Assembly: GCA_052039575.1 (NCBI GenBank)
Contig: JBQGEK010000025.1
Span: 1 to 64,000, forward strand
DNA from: Patulibacter sp052039575
Lineage (GTDB): Bacteria > Actinomycetota > Thermoleophilia > Solirubrobacterales > Solirubrobacteraceae
Reading direction: 5' to 3'
Length of the DNA stretch: 64,000 nt
Positions 59,604 through 64,000 of the stretch are shown in pieces. A program made the translations under genes and the position numbers. Numbering within the stretch: the stretch's first letter is position 1; the number at the start of each line of letters is the position of its first letter. The notes beneath the pieces were generated by a model. It was not told the DNA's origin and did no database searches. It was given only the letters and a program-made list of their open reading frames with translations.

Positions 59604-60296
59604 GTGACGCTCGACGCCGATCCCGTCCTCCACCGCATCGCCCGCTTCTGGGACGCGCGCGGCCGGGAGGACGCGCGCCGGTACTCGGTGCCCGGAGGGC
59701 TCCCGACCGACGAGCCGTCGTTCGCCGCTTCCGGCGAGCAGCTGGTCGACGCGCTCGGGACGCTGGTCGGCTGGACGCCCGACGCGGAAGCGACGGTGGC
59801 CGAGATCGGCTGCGGCGCGGGCCGGATCAGCGGCGCGCTTGCGCCCCGGGTCGCGCGGGTCGTCGCCTACGACATCTCCCGGACGATGCTCGCGGTGGCC
59901 CGCGACCGCCTGCCGCAGGTCGACAACGTCTCCTGGTGCCACGGACACGCGGCCGGGCTGTCGGCCGAGGTCGAGGAGACCTTCGATGCGGTGCTGATGA
60001 TCGGCGTCCTGGTCCACCTTCCGGAGCCGGAGGACCTGATCCTCGCGATCGAGGAAGCGACCCGGATCACGGTCGCCGGCGGCGTGGTGATCTTCGACCT
60101 GCGACTCGTGCCGGATCCCCTCCGGCTGCCCGGAGAGGACGCCGTGCCGCCCCACGTGGCCGACCATCCGATCTGGCAGGGCCGAGCGGCCGACCTGGAG
60201 ACCGTCGCCGCCGTCGCCCAGCAGTCCGGGCTGGAGCTCGAGCGGATCGTCGGGTCGGAGACCGGACGCTGCCTGGTGCTCGCGCGACGGCTCTGA
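59604..60296 (+). CDS. class I SAM-dependent methyltransferase
   Basis: A 230-residue Rossmann-fold methyltransferase. Motif I is VAEIGCGAGRISGALAP, the acidic residue after strand 2 is in VVAYDISRTML, and FDAVLMIGVLVHLPEPEDL is the motif IV/post region. It resembles small UbiE/Methyltransf_11 or 25 enzymes; the acceptor is unknown. It starts at GTG 59604. It is transcribed divergently from the lipid kinase and convergently with corA. Confidence 0.85.
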   Translation: MTLDADPVLHRIARFWDARGREDARRYSVPGGLPTDEPSFAASGEQLVDALGTLVGWTPDAEATVAEIGCGAGRISGALAPRVARVVAYDISRTMLAVARDRLPQVDNVSWCHGHAAGLSAEVEETFDAVLMIGVLVHLPEPEDLILAIEEATRITVAGGVVIFDLRLVPDPLRLPGEDAVPPHVADHPIWQGRAADLETVAAVAQQSGLELERIVGSETGRCLVLARRL

Positions 60297-60318
60297 CGCT
60301 CGCCGCCGTCGCGAGAAC

Positions 60319-61314
60319 CTAGAGCCAGCCGCTGCGGCGGAACCAGAGTGCCATCGCGGTGAAGACCCCGATCATCGCGACGACCAGACCGAAGAACCAG
60401 GTCAGGTTGTCCTGGCCCGGGACCTCGACGTTCATGCCCCACAGTGACGCGATGAACGTCAGCGGCAGCACGATCACGCTCATCGCGGTCAGGACGTTCA
60501 ACGCGCCCGACTGCTGGTGCGCCAGCACCGACTCGTTCGAGCTCTCCAAGGCCTCGGCGACCTCCTTGAAGTTCTCGAGCATGTCCCAGATCCGCTCCGA
60601 CGCGTCGTTGATGTCGTCGAAGTAGAGCTCCTGGTCCTCGACCAGATAGCGGCGCGCTGCGTTCAGGTCCTTGAGCGCGGTGCGCTGCGGTCGGACGATC
60701 TTGCGGAAGTTGATGATCTCCTGCTTGGCGTTGGAGATGTCGCGGACGATCTCCTTGGAGCGGCCCTCGAAGATGTCTTCCTCGAGCTGCTCCAGCTTGT
60801 TCCCGATCTTGCGCAGCATCGGGAACGACGCGTCGACGCACTCGTCGACGATCCGGTAGAGCAGGTACCCAGGCCCCTTGGCGAAGTGCTTCTCGCGCTC
60901 GTCGTCCCGCTGCTCCACCCGGCTGAACAGATACTCGATCGTCCGCGAGGGCCGGTTCGGGATCGTGATCACGTAGTCGGGGCCGATGAACACATCCAGC
61001 TCGGCCGCGTTCAGCCGACCGACGGTCTTGTCGTAGTCCGGGAAGTGCAGGACGACGAACAGGTAGTCGTCGTAGACGTCGACCTTCGGGCGCTGGTTGC
61101 GCGACGTGACGTCCTCGTAGTCGAGGGCGTGGAAGTCGAAGTTCTCGCGCAGCCACGCGAACTCGAGGCGGCCGGCGCGTCGGACGTTGATCCAGCGCAG
61201 GCCGTGCGCCTCGACGACGTCGATCTGCGGGGTGGTCGGCTCTTCCGGGCGAGCGGGCTTCGGGTCAGGCGACCGGGGACCGAAGCCGAACCGGGGTCGG
61301 GAAAACACCGGCAT
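60319..61314 (-). CDS. corA: CorA-family divalent metal transporter
   Basis: A 331-residue Mg2+/Co2+ channel. A large N-terminal cytoplasmic domain (about 35-265) ends in a long helix with acidic residues, and two C-terminal helices follow, with the selectivity signature SLWGMNVEVPG (GMN) in the loop between them. The last residues FRRSGWL are cytoplasmic. ATG 61314 is preferred over longer frames, whose extra N-terminus reads through the riboswitch region of the other strand. A TACACT on the minus strand about 45 bases upstream suggests a short leader. Confidence 0.92.
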   Translation of the reverse strand: MPVFSRPRFGFGPRSPDPKPARPEEPTTPQIDVVEAHGLRWINVRRAGRLEFAWLRENFDFHALDYEDVTSRNQRPKVDVYDDYLFVVLHFPDYDKTVGRLNAAELDVFIGPDYVITIPNRPSRTIEYLFSRVEQRDDEREKHFAKGPGYLLYRIVDECVDASFPMLRKIGNKLEQLEEDIFEGRSKEIVRDISNAKQEIINFRKIVRPQRTALKDLNAARRYLVEDQELYFDDINDASERIWDMLENFKEVAEALESSNESVLAHQQSGALNVLTAMSVIVLPLTFIASLWGMNVEVPGQDNLTWFFGLVVAMIGVFTAMALWFRRSGWL

Positions 61315-61431
61315 ACGGACTGAGGGGTTCGTCGAGGGCAGCCGGCACGATGGATCAAGTGTACCCGGCCGCGCATCGTCCTCCGCGCTCCAGGACCCGG
61401 ATCGAGCGGCCGATGCAGGCGGAACAGGTGC

Positions 61432-61437
61432 TATCGT
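61432..61437 (+). promoter_or_regulatory. putative -10 element upstream of the SAM riboswitch
   Basis: TATCGT, which would start transcription near 61444, about 15 bases before the P1 stem of the riboswitch. Confidence 0.4.
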
Positions 61438-61458
61438 TGCCCGCGGACAACAGATGAG

Positions 61459-61552
61459 CACATCCAGAGGGGGGGAGGGACTGGCCCGTTGAACCCCCGG
61501 CAACCATCGCGAACACGCCGACGCGAAGAGGTGCCAATTCCAGAGAGATGTG
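61459..61552 (+). ncRNA. S-box-class SAM riboswitch (SAM-I or SAM-I/IV variant)
   Basis: P1 is CACATC (61459-61464) with GATGTG (61547-61552). Within lie the core blocks GGAGGGACTGGCCC, a GGGGG/CCCCC P2 pairing, CCGGCAACC, a P3 hairpin TCGCG/CGCGA and AGGTGCCAATTCC. These are the highly conserved SAM-binding elements of the S-box class. Only AGAGA separates AATTCC from the closing P1 strand, so the internal P4 hairpin of canonical SAM-I is missing, which fits the SAM-I/IV variant. Ligand specificity for SAM follows from the class. It lies upstream of thrC and its cysO-like partner. Confidence 0.9.
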
Positions 61553-61566
61553 TGGCTGAACCCGTA

Positions 61567-61609
61567 CCGGACCTTCGCCACACCGTTTTTCGGCGAAGGC
61601 CAACCGGAG
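61567..61609 (+). promoter_or_regulatory. putative riboswitch expression platform
   Basis: CCTTCGCC (61572-61579) pairs with GGCGAAGG (61592-61599). Flanking CCGG at 61567-61570 can extend pairing to CCGG at 61604-61607, which overlaps the GGAG (61606-61609) that precedes ATG 61619. No U-run follows, so hiding the ribosome site is likelier than termination. Confidence 0.5.
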
Positions 61610-61618
61610 TTCACCCCC

Positions 61619-62905
61619 ATGTCTGCCACCGCCCTGTCGTGCCGCGAATGCGGCAGTCAGTATCCGCTCGAGGCCCACTTCGTCTGCTCGAAGTGCTTCG
61701 GCCCGCTCGAGGTCAAGTACGCCGAGCACGCGTCGGCTGGTGATCCCGAAGCGATCAAGCGTCGGATCCAGGCCGGATCGCGCGACATCTGGCGCTACTC
61801 CGACTTCCTCCCCGTCGACCGGGTGCCCACGCTGGCGCCGACCGGTCCGGGGGACAGCGCGGGACTCGAGGGGCTGCCCGCCGGCAGCACGCCGCTGGTC
61901 CGGGCCGATCGCCTGGCGGAGCGGCTCGGCCTGCGCGAGGTCTGGGTCAAGAACGACGCGGCCAACCCGACGCACTCGTTCAAGGACCGGGTCGTCGCGG
62001 TCGCCGCCGCCCGCGCCAAGGAGCTCGGCTTCACCACGCTCGCGTGCGCGTCGACCGGCAACCTGGCCAACGCCGTCGCCGCGGCGGGCGCGGCCCTCGG
62101 CATGCCCGTCTACGTCTTCATCCCGTCGGATCTCGAAGAGCAGAAGATCCTCGCCACCGGGATCTACGGCGCCAACGTCGTCACCGTCCGCGGCAACTAC
62201 GACGACGTCAACCGACTCTGCACCGAGGTCGCCGGCGAACGTCCCGACTGGGCGTTCGTCAACGTCAACATGCGTCCGTACTACGCCGAGGGCTCGAAGA
62301 CCCTGGCGTACGAGATCGCCGAGCAGCTCGGCTGGCGCACGCCTGACCGGATCGTCGCTCCGATCGCTTCCGGTTCGCTGTTCACCAAGATCGGGAAGGG
62401 CTTCCAGGAGTGGCTCGACCTGGGTCTGCTCTCCGACGACAGTGCCGTCCCGGTGATGAGTGGCGCCCAGGCCGCCGGCTGCAACCCGGTCGCCGCGGCG
62501 TTCCAGGCCGGTCAGGACGTCTGTCGTCCGGTCAAGCCGGACACGATCGCCAAGTCGCTCGCCATCGGCAATCCGGCCGACGGCCCGTACGCGATCGAGC
62601 TGGCCCGCCAGACCGCCGGCACGATCACCGACGTCGACGACGACGAGATCAAGGAGGGCATCCGCCTGCTCGCCGAGACCACCGGAATCTTCACCGAGAC
62701 GGCCGGCGGCGTCACCACGGCGACGCTCAAGAAGCTCGCCGACGCCGGCGCGATCGGCTCGGACGAGAGCGTCGTGATCGTGATCACCGGCGAGGGCCTG
62801 AAGACCCTCGACGCGGTCCGCGGCACCTTCGAGTGCAACGAGATCGACCCCAGCTTCTCGCAGTTCGAGACCAACGTTGAAACCCGTACGGAGGTGACGG
62901 TCTGA
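61619..62905 (+). CDS. thrC: threonine synthase-like PLP enzyme
   Basis: A 428-residue fold-type II PLP enzyme. An N-terminal zinc ribbon has C8/C11 and C23/C26. The PLP-binding Lys122 is in NPTHSFKDRVVAV, the phosphate loop is CASTGNLANAVAAAG, and APIASGSLFTKIGKGFQEW follows. By family it would convert O-phosphohomoserine to threonine. It lies behind a SAM riboswitch and shares one base with a CysO-like gene (TGATG). That context links it to methionine/sulfur metabolism, so it may use O-phosphohomoserine with a protein thiocarboxylate; this is inference. ATG 61619 has GGAG at 61606-61609. Confidence 0.92.
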   Translation: MSATALSCRECGSQYPLEAHFVCSKCFGPLEVKYAEHASAGDPEAIKRRIQAGSRDIWRYSDFLPVDRVPTLAPTGPGDSAGLEGLPAGSTPLVRADRLAERLGLREVWVKNDAANPTHSFKDRVVAVAAARAKELGFTTLACASTGNLANAVAAAGAALGMPVYVFIPSDLEEQKILATGIYGANVVTVRGNYDDVNRLCTEVAGERPDWAFVNVNMRPYYAEGSKTLAYEIAEQLGWRTPDRIVAPIASGSLFTKIGKGFQEWLDLGLLSDDSAVPVMSGAQAAGCNPVAAAFQAGQDVCRPVKPDTIAKSLAIGNPADGPYAIELARQTAGTITDVDDDEIKEGIRLLAETTGIFTETAGGVTTATLKKLADAGAIGSDESVVIVITGEGLKTLDAVRGTFECNEIDPSFSQFETNVETRTEVTV

Positions 62906-63186
62906 TGGCCGCAGTCACGATCAAGATCCCGACGCAGCTGCGTGACGCCACCGGAGGCGAGGGCACGATCAAGCTCGACGCCACGACTGTCGGCACCGCC
63001 CTCGAGGCGCTGTTCACGGCCCACCCCGAGCTGCGCTCGAGCCTGACCGACGACAACGGCGATCTGCGCCGGTTCGTCAACGTCTACCTCGACGGCGAGG
63101 ACCTCCGCTACGGCGAGGGACTGGAGACGCCGGTCGCCGAGCGTCAGGAGCTGCAGATCCTGCCGGCCGTCGCCGGCGGCCGCTGA
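62905..63186 (+). CDS. CysO-like sulfur carrier protein (MoaD/ThiS family)
   Basis: A 93-residue beta-grasp protein. VTIKIPTQLRDATGGEGTI starts the fold and RRFVNVYLDGEDLRYGEGL with LQILPAVAGG closely matches M. tuberculosis CysO as I remember it. The chain ends Gly91-Gly92-Arg93, so one residue follows the Gly-Gly that must be exposed for adenylation and thiocarboxylation; a protease step (JAMM type) would be needed. Neither such a protease nor a MoeB-like activator is in the window. It is coupled to thrC by TGATG. Confidence 0.88.
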   Translation: MAAVTIKIPTQLRDATGGEGTIKLDATTVGTALEALFTAHPELRSSLTDDNGDLRRFVNVYLDGEDLRYGEGLETPVAERQELQILPAVAGGR

Positions 63187-63197
63187 TCGACGCGGCG

Positions 63198-63224
63198 CGC
63201 GGCCACGCATGATGCGTGGCCGCG
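63198..63224. terminator. strong hairpin after the thrC-cysO-like operon
   Basis: 13-base perfect arms, CGCGGCCACGCAT at 63198-63210 and its complement at 63212-63224, 11 bases past the cysO-like stop. In practice it folds with a small loop. There is no U-tract. Convergent genes lie on both sides, so it may serve both. Confidence 0.6.
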
Positions 63225-63324
63225 GCACTCCGATCGCAGCGCGCTCCGACGACGCTCCGGTCCTCGTGGGACGGCGCCTGACCGTCGCGCCGACCCGAGC
63301 GCGTCGGCGGCTGCCGCGTCCCCG

Positions 63325-64000
63325 CTAGCGGCTCTCCGTGGCGGGCTCGACCTCGGCCGTGACCGTCGGCCGCTCCGTCGACTCTTCGGCGTCCGCGTCG
63401 GGGACGTCGTCCAGCCCGGGCGTGACCGGACGCTGTTCGGGCGGCCACGCCTCGTCGGCTGCGGGCGGCTCGGCCGGCGGATCGCTCGGCTTCGACGCCG
63501 TCTTGCGCCGGGCCCACTCCATCGCCGGCTTCTCGAGCAGGCTCCAGCTGATCATCGCCAGCAACGTCGACAGCACCATCACCGCGGTGCACGACCAGAG
63601 CAGCGACGACGGCCAGATCTCGAGCGACCGCAGCAGGTAGATCACCGGGAAGTGCCACAGGTACAGCCCGTACGACAGCTTGCCGTACCACTGCCACGGC
63701 CCTCGGGCGAAGACAACCTCGCCGGGGATCTTCGAGAGCACGAAGCCCGCGATGATCATCGCGACGCCGATCGAAGCCGGCGTGTCCACGACCTGGTCGC
63801 GCAGCGTCGGATCGAGCAGGCTGTACCCGCGGACGACCGCTTCGAACAGGACCAGGGCTCCGCCGCCCGCGACGAGCGCGTAGGCGAGTCCCTTGTGGCT
63901 GGTCCGGCCGTGGACGAGCACGGCGACGAGCATGCCCGCGGCGAACGAGTTCAGCCGCCCGAGCAGCGAGTCCTTGAGCGCCGAGTGCTGGGGGCCGTTG
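63325..64000 (-). CDS. acyltransferase 3 family protein, partial
   Basis: The C-terminal part (about 224 residues) of an OafA/AT3 membrane acyltransferase; the N-terminus lies beyond the window. Several hydrophobic helices are visible. Family landmarks are GRLNSFAAGMLVAVL, then YGKLSYGLYLWHFPVIYLLR and the terminal SWSLLEKPAMEWARR. A Pro/Glu/Ala-rich disordered tail of about 70 residues ends the protein. Members O-acylate sugars of the cell envelope or exported polysaccharides. The donor and acceptor are unknown. Confidence 0.85.
   Translation of the reverse strand, partial: NGPQHSALKDSLLGRLNSFAAGMLVAVLVHGRTSHKGLAYALVAGGGALVLFEAVVRGYSLLDPTLRDQVVDTPASIGVAMIIAGFVLSKIPGEVVFARGPWQWYGKLSYGLYLWHFPVIYLLRSLEIWPSSLLWSCTAVMVLSTLLAMISWSLLEKPAMEWARRKTASKPSDPPAEPPAADEAWPPEQRPVTPGLDDVPDADAEESTERPTVTAEVEPATESR

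Overview
The window is high-GC bacterial chromosome with densely packed housekeeping genes, frequent GTG starts and 1-4 base stop/start overlaps. Gene order points to Actinobacteria: tlyA-nadK-recN followed by pyrG-NUDIX-xerD is the order I remember from Mycobacterium tuberculosis, yebC-ruvC-ruvA-ruvB is typical of the phylum, and there are F420-type LLM oxidoreductases, DUF4333-like domains and a CysO-like sulfur carrier. The aroK-aroB and secD-secF fusions and the compact nusB-xseB-ispA-dxs-tlyA run suggest a deep lineage such as Thermoleophilia (Solirubrobacterales). That placement is inference. I see no rRNA, insertion sequence, prophage or CRISPR array.

Layout. 1-5.6 kb: an LLM oxidoreductase, an unknown protein, RNase D, GluQRS and small unknown proteins. 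5.7-10.9 kb: a small A24 prepilin peptidase, then the shikimate genes aroC, aroKB (fused) and aroQ, and an M24 aminopeptidase. 11-20.6 kb: an MFS exporter, efp, nusB, an xseB-like gene, ispA, dxs, a DUF4333-like lipoprotein, tlyA, nadK and recN, the last with a perfect LexA-type box at its start. 20.6-34.5 kb: msrB, pyrG, an M20 peptidase, a NUDIX hydrolase, xerD, a bile-acid-type symporter, mutM, glutaredoxin, recO, ppdK, dgt and dnaG. 34.5-41.7 kb: tRNA-Asn(GTT), a glycosyltransferase/LLM pair, an uncharacterised pair of small genes with a second perfect LexA-type box, a CAT-anticodon tRNA, an RpiR regulator and pdxST. 41.7-46.9 kb: an MBL-fold hydrolase, a phosphomannomutase/phosphoglucomutase and an SDR-rfbF-rfbG-like operon for CDP-sugar synthesis. 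46.9-58.4 kb: yebC, ruvCAB, secDF, recJ and rel. 58.5-64 kb: a lipid/diacylglycerol kinase, a methyltransferase, CorA, an S-box-class SAM riboswitch controlling a threonine-synthase-like gene with a CysO-like sulfur carrier gene, and a truncated acyltransferase 3.

Most promising leads. (1) A SAM riboswitch upstream of a thrC-cysO-like pair makes little sense for plain threonine synthesis. It would fit a protein-thiocarboxylate route to homocysteine, analogous to CysM/CysO; this is a hypothesis. (2) A small winged-helix-like gene at 38519-38803 has a perfect SOS box directly upstream. (3) Many first genes of transcription units carry a TANNNT -10 element only 6-12 bases before the start codon, a leaderless-transcript signature. 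(4) Several core enzymes lack a normally invariant residue: IspA's second Asp-rich motif, MutM's fourth zinc Cys and a Dxs His. (5) pdxS has codon usage unlike its neighbours.
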